Origin: Porogramme epimiltina
Lineage: Eukaryota > Basidiomycota > Agaricomycetes > Polyporales > Polyporaceae
DNA length: 64,000 nt
NCBI GenBank assembly: GCA_900155495.1
Contig: FTLJ01000273.1
Coordinates: 1 to 64,000 of the forward strand
Direction of reading: 5' to 3'
A program made the position numbers and the translations under genes. Positions within the stretch are counted from its first letter, which is position 1; each line of letters starts with the position of its first letter. Below, piece after piece: positions 40,160 through 51,163 of this stretch. A model generated the notes under the pieces. It was not told the origin of the DNA, did not search any database, and saw only the letters and a list, made by a program, of their open reading frames with translations.

Positions 40160-42545
40160 TTAGTCGTGGCGATATGGCCGGACAAGCAGCGGCATCTGCG
40201 GGCCCGCGTCCGGTTCGCTGTTGCGCATGGGGCGGACGAGGAGAGTAGGGCTCTTCCCAATGTCCTCGACGGGAACGCCTGGCTCGAATTCGAATGCGCG
40301 CAGCAGGGAGAAGATGGTGACCTTCATCCTGCGATTTCAGGAACGGATTCGCAGGGTTAGCGTCCGACGTCAAGCAGTGTTGGCAGATGGCGGGGAACGC
40401 ACTCGTTAAGCGAGAATCGGTAACCCAGGCAGGCGTGCGGGCCGTTGAGGAACGTCAAGTTGTTTGCCCACAGTCCTGGAATTCCGAGGACGGTTTCTGG
40501 AAGATTATCCCAGCGCTCCGGCCTGTGGTTTGCGTGACGTCAATGAATTGAGTCAGAGGATAAGCTGGTCCGTAACCCACCGGAACTCGAAGGCGTCTTC
40601 TCCCCACAGGGTCCGGTCCCGGTTGATGCCTAGCACCGGTATAACAAAGGGAGTGCCCTTGGACACTCTGCGCCACCGGAGGTCAGCACACCTCGACGCA
40701 AACAAACAAGGCTACGTACGAGATGCGGTCGCGAGTCTGTCCCTTTATGGTCACAGGCTCGCCCAAGGGTATTACATCGTCCTCCACGGCGACGCGGAGT
40801 GACGACGGGATAGCAGGATAGAGTCGAATAATTTCCCGGATAACGCACTCGAGATAGTGTAGAGAGGATAGTTGTTCGATGGTGGGATGTTCGTCCGGGA
40901 TGCTGAGAACTTCGTGTCTGAGCTTTTCCTGAACTTCGGGATTACGGGCGAGCTCGAAAAAGAGCCAGGCTGTGGTAATAGCGGTTGTCTCGTGGCCAGC
41001 GACCAAGAATCTATCCACCGTTAATTAAAGTAACCCGCTTGCAAGAACCTAGAGACTTACGTTGTGCATTCTGTAATGAGGAAGCAGGCGTCGAAGGTCA
41101 GACAACGGCAGGGATGATGTAACGAGAGTCGTACCATCGATAATTTCCTCGTCCGATAGGCGTTGACCTTCAGGCAGCAGGTTGCCCAAATTGGCCTCCA
41201 CCAACAATGTGAGGAAATCGCCCCCCTTCCTTCGAGAGAATTTCTCAACGCCACCCATGCTCTCCAGCTCTCTCCTCTTCTCCTCAATCAGGTTCTTCGC
41301 GAAACGGGCCATGAGCTTACGCGCATTGGCGAACCGTCGTGATTGTTCTTCGGGCTATGACAGCATGCCGGCAACCGGTCAGGTTTCATCCCGGACCCAG
41401 CGTGTGACCAGAAGACGACTTACGAAGATGCGAAGAATGGGGAAGAAGAAACGAAGCATAGGGAAAATGGACATGCGGGACACCGACTGCGAGACGAGTC
41501 GGAACGCGTCGCAGAGCTCGTTTGACTTCTCCTCCACATTAAGTGTTCCTAAGCTATACGAGAACGCTGGCGGGGTAAAACGCAGTTAGACGGAGGTAGA
41601 ACGCTGCCTATACACGCATGTACATACCGGCTTCTCCGATCACGTCGAGCGACATCCTATGCGCCCAGGCATAGAAGTCGACTGAGGCCGCGCCAGCGTT
41701 CCTGGTCACCTCAAGTGACAGGATGTCGCGTAACTGGTCACCGGTCATGGGTGGACGTCGGTAAGCGGTGGGGCGCGCGCGCTGGAGTAACGATCACGCA
41801 CCTGTGATGCCTTGTTGAAGAACACGTCGGTGAACTCGCGAATCTGCATGGGGCCGAACGCGGGATTCTGGGCAGGCGCGGAGGTGAAAGGGGGCCAGCG
41901 CGAGTGAGCCTCATGCACCGCGGCGTCCAGTTACTGAATATGCGAGACGTACCACGACCCTCTTCTATTGAGCCGGACGGGGTATGGGCTGCTTAGTCAC
42001 GGTTACGGCAAAACTAGACAGGATAAGACTAACGTGCCGCCGATGCTGCTCTCCTACGCGCGCAAACCACAGTAAGACTACTATGGAGACGTTAAGAATG
42101 GAAAGCTGTGCACTCACCCTCACACAATAAGACCCCTTTGACCGCGCGCCCTCAACATTGATAATTGAGATGACATCACCGGTGGATGGGACGCACCTTT
42201 GCCCAGCATCTCGGTGATGACCGTCCGGACGCGTTGGGGCTTCTGCCAGACATCTACGTGGGAGAGGACATGCGCGAGGGCCTTTGTGTCCATGCTGAAG
42301 AAGCAGAGGTCGGAGAGGACCCTGTACTGGAGGGTGCGGCCGTATGTGCGGACCCAGTCCTCATGCAGCTCCGTCGGGTCGGCCGTCCAGAAGTTCCATG
42401 CCCAGCCGAGGAGGAAGGAGGGGCTGGGGGGGCCGGGTAGGATGTGGAGTAGGTTGTAGTGCACGCGGGCGTAGACTCGCCCGAGCCTCCAGAGGACGAG
42501 GGCGAGGACGGCGGCGACCAGGGGGAGGGGGAGGAAGAGAGGCAT
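40160..42545 (-). CDS. cytochrome P450 with extreme exon fragmentation
   Basis: A P450 of about 530-550 residues in more than ten exons. N-terminal anchor [18 protein letters not shown], hinge [37 protein letters not shown]-helix region [38 protein letters not shown]-helix [20 protein letters not shown], ExxR in [11 protein letters not shown], heme loop [15 protein letters not shown] with the Cys ligand, C-terminus LLVRPYRHD. The hinge and NPAFGP stretch resemble the large agaricomycete CYP families such as CYP5144/CYP5150; the family is not certain and substrate is unknown. Four successive exons around the C-helix are only 18 (42135-42118), 20 (42053-42034), 12 (41964-41953) and 66 nt (41867-41802), and the exon before the I-helix is 10 nt (41070-41061). 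The frame and all conserved motifs are kept only with these exons. Confidence 0.9.
41061..41070 (-). other. 10-nt microexon in P450
   Basis: Flanked by CATTACAG and GTAAGT. It completes Glu, encodes Cys-Thr and starts Thr, joining DEEIID to FLVAGHETT. Being 10 nt, its skipping would shift the frame before the oxygen-activating helix. Confidence 0.75.
41953..41964 (-). other. 12-nt microexon in P450
   Basis: Flanked by CAATAG and GTACGT. It encodes exactly Lys-Arg-Val-Val in phase 0 and joins EQHRRH to NPAFGP, the expected C-helix order. Confidence 0.75.
42034..42053 (-). other. 20-nt microexon in P450
   Basis: Flanked by GCGTAG and GTTAGT. It completes Gly and encodes EQHRRH at the start of the C-helix. 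Confidence 0.7.
42118..42135 (-). other. 18-nt microexon in P450
   Basis: Lies between an AAAG acceptor and a GTGAGT donor. It encodes VLLCE with part-codons at both sides, joining LGKG to GEQHRRH. Confidence 0.65.
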
Positions 42546-43198
42546 CAGAGAAGGAAGGGAGGGGAGAGCAGATCGTCGCGTGTGGGAGGGTGTATGTAAT
42601 GGACCGGCAACTTTAAGTATCAGCGTCTGGAGCCAGGGGCCTCAGTCGTCCGGGGGGGCCGGGCAGACGCCCCGTCTTTGCTTCTTTTCATGAGACAGCT
42701 GGCCGCGCGGGGGCTGCCAGGCGTTCCATCGGAGCGCCCAGCGCTGGCCCGTCTCACCCCCAGACGGGCACGATGGCATGGCAGGCCCCATCCAGTGGCA
42801 TTGGTAATGCCTCCATCATTCATCGCGCCAGGCATCTCCCGCGCAGGTCGCTATCAAGGAACAGCCGCCACAGCCATCGTCGCGTCCCCGGCCCATGCTG
42901 CGCCTCGACTCCCTTTGATCTCCTCTCTCGCCGGTCCCACGCCTCCCGACCCCACAATCCACAGACAGGACGGGTGCCGCTCGTGCGCGCGACCCTGCAG
43001 CGCACGACCCTACGATCCGTGTCAGCCATCTGATGCAAGAGAAGGGGGTAATCAATTCAGAGTTCAAGCACAGTCTCGTGAGTGACGGAATCGCAGTAAG
43101 AGCAAAGGTAATAAGGTACACAAACAATAAAGATCCGCGACAACAACACCGAACTAGAACCGCCGACTCGGCGGGCCCGCACCCACGCGCCGGGGCGG
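42546..43198. other. intergenic, P450 promoter and BRE1 3' region
   Basis: About 650 GC-rich bases upstream of the P450 and downstream of BRE1 (both on minus). No gene is supported. Confidence 0.5.
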
Positions 43199-46100
43199 TC
43201 ATTGGAAATACAGCTGCTGCACCTCCCCCTGAGAGAATGCGATGTTGCACGCAGGGCACTTGCGTTGCCGCGTAGCTATCCGCGCCTCCACGCATGACTT
43301 GCAGAACGCTGTCGCGGACCATACATTCGTTAGCGTGCCGCCCGCTTCTAGACTAGAGCAACCTAAACTCACTATGCAGGCACTTCGTGATCACGGTGTT
43401 GCGCATGTTCATGCGGCACGTGGAGCACTTGAGCAGACTCTGCGAACCCAGCGATTTCAAATTTAGCTCCATAACAAAATCACGAAGCCCTTCTGACACC
43501 TTTGTCACTCACCATGCACTTATCGATCTCGTTCTGCAGCTCCGCCTCCCGAGCGTTCGCTCCGGACGCACCGGACAGTGCCTTGAGCTTGGTCGCCTGC
43601 TTCTCTGCGTCCTTCTTGGACTTGAGAAGGCCCTCCTCCAGTTTGCGCAGCTCAGCGCGCTTCTTCTCAATATCCTGGGTGTGCTCGTGGAACGCCGCAC
43701 GGATCTGCGTTGGGCGATGATGGTTTGATGGCGCATCGTCCACAAACCAGGTTAGCGTCGAATGCTGTGCACATACCCCCGACTCACCTCTTCAGCGGCT
43801 TTCCGTTCGCCCTGGGCACGCTGCCGCCATTCGGAGGTCTCACCCTCGACCACGATACATCTGTCCTTCTGCGCGTCCGCAACCTTCTTCCAGAGCGCAA
43901 GCTCCTTCTCGAGGCTCATCTGCACGCAAACGTGTCAGAGAGATGTGGCGCGTGTAACCATGCGAACATGACAGCTCACCACACGGCCTCCGAGGTTCTT
44001 CTCGCTCTCCGTAAGCTTCTCTATGGCCTTTGCTGCCTTCTCGAGGTTCAAGGAGAGCTTTTTGCGCTCAGTCTCCGTCGCCTCCTTGTCGCGCATGCAC
44101 TGGTAGAACTTATTCTCCGATTTAGCTCGCTGCGGCACCAGAACAGAAGGGGGGCATCAGCGCGTCAGAACGTAAGCGGGGACTGATCATCAATTTAATT
44201 ATCTGACCTCAGTGTTCAGTTTCGACACCCGTTCCTCCATCGCGGCCAAGTCGAGGACCTTGCTCTTCACCTGACGATCGAGCGCTTCCCACGCGGATGA
44301 AAGCTTGTCCAGCTCGTCGTACAGCGCAGATTCGGTCTACACGGCACGGTCAGAGAAACGTCATACATCAATGCAGAGATCGTTGTCACCTGTTCGCGGT
44401 TCCGGTCCTGCAGATGCAGCCTATCAAGCTCGTCCTGCTTGTGCTGGAGCTGCTCGGAGAGCTGGGCCGTCTCAGGGGACATCGATGAAGCATCACCGTA
44501 TACAGCTTGGTACCTCTCCAGTTGCTTCTGGACCTGGGCTAGCTGCCTCCTGACCTCCGCTTCGGCCTTGGCCGCATCTGCCCGCCCAGCCAAAGTCTTC
44601 TCAAGCGCCGCTGCCTGCTCCTCCACAGTACTGGTGAGAAAAAGATCGGCGATCAGCCACGACGTTCGTGAATGAAGCACGTAACAGGAATATACACACG
44701 CCAGTCGTCGCTTCAGCTCATCGACATATGAAGGACTGTCAGAGGTGCTCTGCCACAGGAACGCCATGAGGTCCGCATCACCACTGTTGGCAGCCAGGCG
44801 CGTTTTCAGACGCTTCGTCTCCGATTCCAAGACGGTAATCCGTTCCTGTGACGTGACGTTAATATACGGCCCGCCGGATGAGCCTCCGAACTCACAGCTC
44901 GCGTCTCGGCTAGCGCTTTGAATTCTTGTGCAGACGTCAGCTTGTTCTGGTCGCGCGCCTTGCGTTCGTTAATCTCGGCCTGATATTGGTCTCGCTGCTC
45001 GCGCAAGCGTGCGGTTTCAACGTCTCGCTTGTTGAGCATGAGCTTGAACTCGGCAATGGCAGCGTCATTTGCAAACTGTCTGGGGTCGTGAGATGCTGTG
45101 AAGCCCCCAAATGTATTCCTCTTACCCTCAGACCGTTCTCAAATTCCGCACGTGATGATGTTAGGAGATCGAGTTGATCCCTCAACTTATGAACCTCGAC
45201 TTGCGCCTCCGATGCAGTGTGCTCGAGCCTAGAGGCGTGCTCCACAAGGGCTTTGTAGTAGGTCGACTCGGTAACGAGCTCTTCTGATGGGGCTTTGAGC
45301 TACGGCATGTTGAGCACCATTCGCGTGAAGGAAGCCGTGAGCGTCATACCTCATTTTGTAGGTTCTGAAGTTGTTCTTGAAGATCCGTATTCTCCCGCGA
45401 CAGCTCTTCGATCTTGGTTTCACGGTGATTTGCGAGATCTCGCCATTCGTCGGAGTCCAATGATTGTGCGCCGTTGACTGGGGGAGGCTGATGGTCGGTC
45501 AGTTAAAACCAACCATGACTGCTTATGAATGATTAGGCAGGACTCACCGCCGGCGAAGACCCGTTCTCCACGGGAGTACTCTCGGTATGTTCCGGCTTCG
45601 TAGTAACGTTGCTGGAAGAGAGAGACTTGCTCTGGATGCGGTCTGCATGCTTCTCTGCGGAAAGCAACTGTTCGTGAAGTTGTTCCCTCTGCGCTTCTGA
45701 ATCACGAAGGCGAGTTCGTAAAAGAGACAGTTCTGATCGGAGGGCAGAGCGCTGCAAGAATAATTAAATAAGTGACCGCACGTCGGACGGATGTGGTAAC
45801 GAAAGTTGGGTGGAGATACGTAGAGAGAGACCGCGCGGGATGAACAGCAATTCGATACGCTTGTGAAAATCCATGGCGGCTCCATATCCCTACGGGTCTG
45901 CATGTAGAATGCTCCCACCCAATTCGGCAGAACCCGTCGAACAATAAAGCACGTACCTCGGTCTCTGATTCTTGACGTTGTTTTCTCATAACATCATTTG
46001 AAAGTCCCGCGCTACTCTGGGTTGATAGATTAACAAACGCTTGGACCACATCCGACGTGGTTTGCATTTTGTCGCGAACAGCTTCAACATACTCAGGGTC

Positions 46101-46671
46101 TGCTTCGGACGAAAGGTGTAAAGTAAGGTCATAAATGCCTGTGTAGCAGAGTATATTAGTACGCCGCTCCGTGCACAGGACCGGAGAACGACTCGCCTTC
46201 TGACTCTGCATCGAGTGAAGGGAGGTCCTCCGGCTTCACAAGGGTGCGAATGGTACCGAGCAACTGCGCACGGCATGAGGGCGGGCGGGAGTCTGGTGCG
46301 TGTCACTAGACACTTACCTGAGCCCAACACGCCTCCAGCGCGGCCAACCCCGCCTGACACGTATTGAGCCGTCGCTCGAGCTCGATAGCTCGTGTCTGGC
46401 TCCTCTCCGCCTCGCGCGAGTAATGCCTCATGCGCCTGAATATGGCTTCTTTGCGGAATAGCTGGGTACAAGTACGTGAATCTTATGTGCATTCGCTCTG
46501 TGTGAAGATCAGTCATACCTCTAGGTTGTCGCCGTCCCTGGGTTCGTCAGCATGGGGAGTAGAAGTACCGTTGACATGACTAGGTGAGGCGGCATGCTCG
46601 TCCGAGACCGCTCGCTTCTTAGCTCGTGAATGCTCTCCGTCGTCTGCATGCGGTCGTTTCTTGGACTCCAT
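43199..46671 (-). CDS. BRE1: E3 ubiquitin-protein ligase Bre1 (histone H2B)
   Basis: A gene of more than ten exons, roughly 800-850 residues. It starts MESKKRPHADDGEHSRAKKR, a basic nuclear-localisation-like segment. Almost the whole length is coiled coil (FRKEAIFRRMRHYSREAERS; EELSRENTDLQEQLQNLQ; LRRQLAQVQKQLERYQ type repeats; RDKEATETERKKLSLNLEKA). The last about 60 residues form a C3HC4 RING: LLKCSTCRMNMRNTVITKC, LHTFCKSCVEARI, RKCPACNIAFSQGEVQQLYF. The RING at the extreme C-terminus after long coiled coils is the Bre1/RNF20-40 layout. Bre1 monoubiquitinates H2B with Rad6 and thereby licenses H3K4 and H3K79 methylation (family knowledge). The RING is split by an intron between the His and the Thr-Phe-Cys. 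The start at 46671 is preferred to an in-frame ATG at 46695. Confidence 0.95.
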
Positions 46672-47053
46672 GGCTCGGTAGAAAGTGCACAACAAGAGGG
46701 AGCGAGACTGGCCACAGTGAGCCCGAGGTGGAGGTCGACGACGAAAGGACGCCGGTTAATTTCGAACTCCGCAAACAGTGAGAGTTGGCCTTCTAAGCGC
46801 GCTAGACGCCGGCGGCTTGTCTTCAGACACCACAAGTTACAACTCCCCACAGCTTCCCTTGTTCCTTGCTTTACGCACCCGCCCATGCAACGGTCGCCAA
46901 TTTTCTGCGGGGCTCCCGCATCGACCACATACTTTATGTTTATGCTCCTCGATCTTCACCACGCCGTAGAAGCTTGCCTGACCCCCTCCCGACCAAACCG
47001 ATGAGTAAATCATAGGATCCCCTCGACCTCGCTCCTGTTGACTGCACAGGTAG

Positions 47054-47317
47054 TCAAATCAAATGCGTAGATTGCATGCTGCGTACGCGTTTGCATAAAT
47101 CTTCAAAATTTGATGCGTCGGGGTATGAGTGAACGTTGCTCGTGAACTCTCCCACAGTGTCCCTTGAATTAGCGTCGAACGCAACTTCAAGAGCATCCGA
47201 CGTGTACTGGCTCCCTTGGTCAACGTACAATTTGTTGTGCCCGATTCTATACGGGGGGGGCTGGGGATGGGATCCTAAGTTGCTCAGGCCGATTCGCGCC
47301 TTCCCACCCTCACCCAC
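47054..47317 (-). other. coding-like fragment, unknown
   Basis: An 87-residue minus-strand frame without internal stops reads YRIGHNKLYVDQGSQYTSDA and then DTVGEFTSNVHSYPDASNF. The DQGSQYTSD string superficially recalls integrase cores, but the rest does not fit one. The product is not recognised. Confidence 0.25.
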
Positions 47318-47530
47318 TTGTACGTCCCGATGGTATATCTAATGCTCTTGCGATCCTTCGAGGCAACCTGTTACTTATGCCTACACCACAGGTTCGCTTA
47401 CACCGATATACAATTAAGAGCAAATGCATATTAAGTTCACAGCATGAAAGAATATAGACTAGGCGTCCAGCTGTAGGACGGGTCAAGAAGTACCTCTGGT
47501 CACCGTTAACATGCTGCTACACTCCTTGTC

Positions 47531-48010
47531 TCATTGCCTCGAGTCCTTCTTTGATATATTGTCCCCGTCAATAACCCTCAAGATATCTTCTATCCCGATC
47601 TCTAACTCGTTTTCAGTAAGGCCATGTCGGCTGCCATTCGATGACCTAATGCGTGGAAGGAGGTCTGAGGCTATTGTACCTCACCTCGTTTCCACCAGAT
47701 CACCCTCCAAGGGAGCCCCTCCCGGGGTGGAGTCCAACTCAAAGAGCTCCAGAGATGCTCAGTGGAAGCCCGGATTGGTCTGTAAGTTGTAGCGTGGTAA
47801 TATGACACCTTGCGCCGCTTGTGTCATATCCCGCCTACAAGCAAGGTGACGCGGTCTCGCATTATTATCGTATGGATTGGAAGCACGCTGTCTAATCTCG
47901 AAGTGTTGTAGTTGCTCCCAAAGGACTATCATCGGCTGTTCTCTATGGGTCTTAACGTCAATGGCTTTGGTAAGAGGAAATTTAAAGCTGCCACTCGACT
48001 TTCTGAGCAC
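47531..48010 (-). pseudogene. decayed minus-strand gene, unknown product
   Basis: An exon-like segment reading ELFELDSTPGGAPLEGDLVE ends at a GTGAGG donor. A 40-nt gap ending ATTAG leads in frame to SSNGSRHGLTENELEIGIED and a stop at 47531. Further upstream, a frame with KAIDVKTHREQPMIVLWEQ has gene-like composition, but a stop separates it and no splice joins the two. It appears to be an eroded gene. Confidence 0.3.
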
Positions 48011-48783
48011 TCACACTACCACCAAAAGCGATGAGGCCATTGACATGGTGGAACGCTCTATTAAAAACTAAAGAAGCGAGGCTAGCGCACACCGTCACTT
48101 CCTAGTTTTGGACATTAGAAGTCCATTACACCGGAGAAGCACAATGATAAGGGAGGTTTCACCATGTGGCACGGCGAATATTTGCAACAGGGTGTAAAGG
48201 GTAGGTGCTGCACGCAGTTGGGGTCTATGTAAGTGGTCTCTATTGCGCGTCAAGCATGGTTCCCTCTTATCAGCTATAGATTCCAGCGTCCAACATTCAC
48301 CCTTACGAAATCGCCGACGCCCCACACCTTTCCTTCCAAGCACATAATGCAGGCCCCAATAAACGCCAAGGGCCGCCTCTATTTCCGCACAAAGACGGGC
48401 ATCGTGGAAGGTGCACCAGCGATACGCCCGCATTGTCGATTCCCACTCCTCGGCGTCTTGCTAGAAGAGTGTTCGAGCGGTCAAACACCGGTCATAGAGC
48501 GCCGATACGTGCTGACGTGGTACGCTTGTTTGAGTTGTGTCGGCCTGATGGGAGCTAATAATTCCCAAACGGATCTTCCTAGACTTTATATGGCTGAGTT
48601 CTGTCGCCAGGCCTGCGCGTGCAATACGAGAACCTATGTCCGATTGAGCCCGTAGTCGGCTTCGGTGGAGTCATGGCTGGTCATGGGGGCCAATCTGCTA
48701 GGGTCAGTGTTCTTCCATCAAGGGCCCGCACATTCACGCCGGCTATAACTGATAGCAGTGTCCCCGCCAGGAGAATCGCAGCC

Positions 48784-50860
48784 ATGTTCGAGCCCACCAT
48801 TTTCGACGTGACGGTGGTCGTCGCCGCCCTCGGCCTCACGCTTGTTTTCCTCCGTCCGTCTACCCGCCGACACGGTCGATTGCCCCCGGGTCCGAAACCT
48901 GGCTGGCTTCTGGGGAATCTATTGGACATTCCTAAAGAACGCCCGTGGATGGTCTATCGTGATTGGTCTCAGAAATATGGTGAGCTGCTGGCATGCTGAG
49001 GCTACCAATGTCAGAATAAAGACAAACTAAATTGATGCGTGGGCAGGCGATATCATTGGACTTCAACTTCCTGGTAACCAGGCCATGGTCGTCTTGAACT
49101 CTCCCAAAGCGGCATTCGATTTGTTAGACAAGAGGTCCAGCATATACTCTGATCGGCCGAAATCCCTCGTCGTCGAGCTGTACGTTACGCTGAACTCTCT
49201 GGATTCTGAGTTTGCACTTACCATCTACGCGGATGCTATAGGATTGGGTGGAGCTGGAACACCCCACTGCTGCCGTACAATGACGAGTGGAGGCGCACGC
49301 GCCGCGCGTCAATGCAACACTTCACGCCGAAAGCGATGCCGAAACACCTGCCAGTGTTGCTCCAAGAGTCGCAGCGATTCTTGCGTCTACTACATGCTGA
49401 GCCAGATCGGCTTCGTGAGCTGCTGCAGTTGTGAGTAGGCACTAATGTATGTGCATTGCGTACACCCTCTGATCAGCTACGGCGCGAACCAGTTCTTTCG
49501 CAGCGTTGACCCTGAAATGCATGTACGGAATTGAGGTCACGCCTAACGATAACCATTACGTTCCTCTGCTCCACAGCGCTCTAGAAGGACCCACTCAAGC
49601 TCTTATGGCAGGCAGCTTTCTAGTTGAGAGCATTCCAATCCTCCGGTACGTCCCGGCATGGATTCCCGGTGCCGGGTTCCAGAAGAAGTTTGCCAAGTGG
49701 AGAAAGCTCGCCCAAGATGTACGCGAAGTGCCCTTCGCCGAGGCGAAGCAGCTGTGGGTGAGTTCTATATGGCACGATAACCAACTCCGCGAACGTCGCT
49801 GAGTTATCGCTCTGCTCTTCGACTAGGTTAGCGGGCAAGGTTATCACTCCGCGTCCCATGAGATGCTGGAGCAGATATCCCAAGCTGGGCTCTCGCCTAC
49901 TCAGGTCGTCGACGAGGAACGGGTAGCAAAAGTCGGCGCTGCCAATGTCTATGCGGGTGTGTCGCCATCCTTATAGTCGTGTACCGTATAGGAACTTATG
50001 TCAGGGATCTTGTACAGCGGGGTCTGATACCGTAGGCGAACAGATCGATTCGCCGAGATGATTGCCATTAATCACCTTTTCTAGACATTCTCTACCATGT
50101 TGTCGTTCTTCATGGCCATGGCCTTGCACCCTGAGGTGCAAGTAAAGGCGCAAGCTGAACTCGACGCCGTCGTAGGCCCCGATAGGTTCCCTGATTACAG
50201 CGACAGGGTTGCTTTGCCTTATATCAATGCTATCGTCAAAGAGGCGTACCGGTGGCAAAACGTCACTCCCCTCGGCGTGGTCCACAGAAGCATGGAAGAC
50301 GACGAGTACGAGGGGTATTTCATACCTCAAGGCACGCTTATCTTTGCAAATGCCTGGTGAGTAACCCGATCGCTATGATGTCAAGAATACCACTCGTCTC
50401 AACAACAAACTAGGGCGATGATGCATGATCCACAAACGTATCCTGACCCTGAGAGATTTGACCCTGAACGCTATCTGAAGGATGGTGCGCTCAACCCAGA
50501 AGCCCCCGATCCCGCAGACATAGTGTTTGGCTTCGGTCGTAGGTAAGAAGGGTTTTCATTCACTGTTTGGAAGCGCATTAACAGGAATATTGTAGAGTGT
50601 GTCTCGGGAAAAACCTGGCAGATAGCTCTATTTTCATCAATATCGCCTCTATTCTCCACGTTTTCCGCATCACACCCCCAGTCGACGCCAATGGACAGCC
50701 GGAGAAGGTGGAGGTTAAGATGACAACAGGATTTCTCTCGTCAGACAACCTTTCAAGCACGTTCTCCATGAATGCTAACTTGTGCCATAGATATCCATAC
50801 GGTTTCAAGTGCACGATCAAGCCCCGCTCCCCTACTGCAGAGGCCTTACTGGCGGAGTAA
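48784..50860 (+). CDS. cytochrome P450, O-methylsterigmatocystin oxidoreductase (CYP64)-like
   Basis: A multi-exon P450 of about 510 residues. N-terminal anchor FDVTVVVAALGLTLVFL, hinge GRLPPGPKPGWLLGNLLDIP, DIIGLQLPGNQAMVVLNSP, C-helix YNDEWRRTRRASMQHFTP, CMYGIEVTPNDNHYV, I-helix AAGSDTTFSTMLSFFMAMA, ExxR in KEAYRWQNVTPLGVVH, PERFDPERYL, heme loop FGFGRRVCLGKNLAD with the Cys ligand. PERW-type meander and FGFGRR place it with the fungal CYP64-like group often annotated as OrdA; actual substrate is unknown. A 14-nt exon (50018-50031) supplies the AGSDT of the oxygen-binding groove. Two GTGAG donors stand 16 nt apart at 49415 and 49431; only the first keeps the frame. Start MFEPTIFDV is chosen because it begins directly at the membrane anchor; in-frame ATGs lie upstream. 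Confidence 0.92.
50018..50031 (+). other. 14-nt microexon in P450 I-helix
   Basis: Flanked by TGTACAG and GTAGGC. It completes Ala and encodes Gly-Ser-Asp-Thr; the next exon starts Thr-Phe-Ser. Without it the AGxxTT motif is lost and the frame shifts. Confidence 0.75.
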
Positions 50861-50924
50861 TTCGATGATGATCATGGAAATTACCAGAGTCTCGAGACTA
50901 CTCTGTACATCATTTCCCTTGTGT

Positions 50925-50934
50925 TATATAAATA
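50925..50934 (+). promoter_or_regulatory. candidate TATA element upstream of DUO1
   Basis: TATATAAATA lies about 230 bases before the DUO1 start codon and 65 bases after the P450 stop. It could instead be part of the P450 3' UTR or poly(A) region. Confidence 0.25.
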
Positions 50935-51163
50935 TCCGTTCACTCTGCACACTGTAAAGCTACCCTTGTATGTAACGTCCCGCACCAATGGATGCTACTC
51001 AGCGTTTTGTCTAACAATCCTGAGGCCAGACGTGCCTGCTTGTGTGGACGCTATCACGTGACCGCTCCTCTCCATGCCTCCGACGCGTCCCTAGCGTTGG
51101 TCTTTGTACCATCTCGCCATCACCCCTGCCAGAGCCGCCCGATAAACCTCAAAAGACCATACC

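Larger units (their letters stand above)
46672..48783. other. 2.1 kb with gene remnants only
   Basis: Contains the divergent promoters of BRE1 and the third P450 at its ends. Between them are two minus-strand coding-like remnants (47054-47317 and 47531-48010). No intact gene is found. Confidence 0.4.

Noticed and set aside
47180..47240. DQGSQYTSD string suggesting a retrotransposon integrase
   Set aside because: The surrounding residues do not match an integrase core, and no reverse transcriptase, RNase H or long terminal repeats were found nearby.
24000..51000. P450 genes as part of a secondary-metabolite gene cluster
   Set aside because: The three P450s belong to different families, are 13-24 kb apart and are separated by housekeeping genes; no synthase, terpene cyclase or transporter is present.
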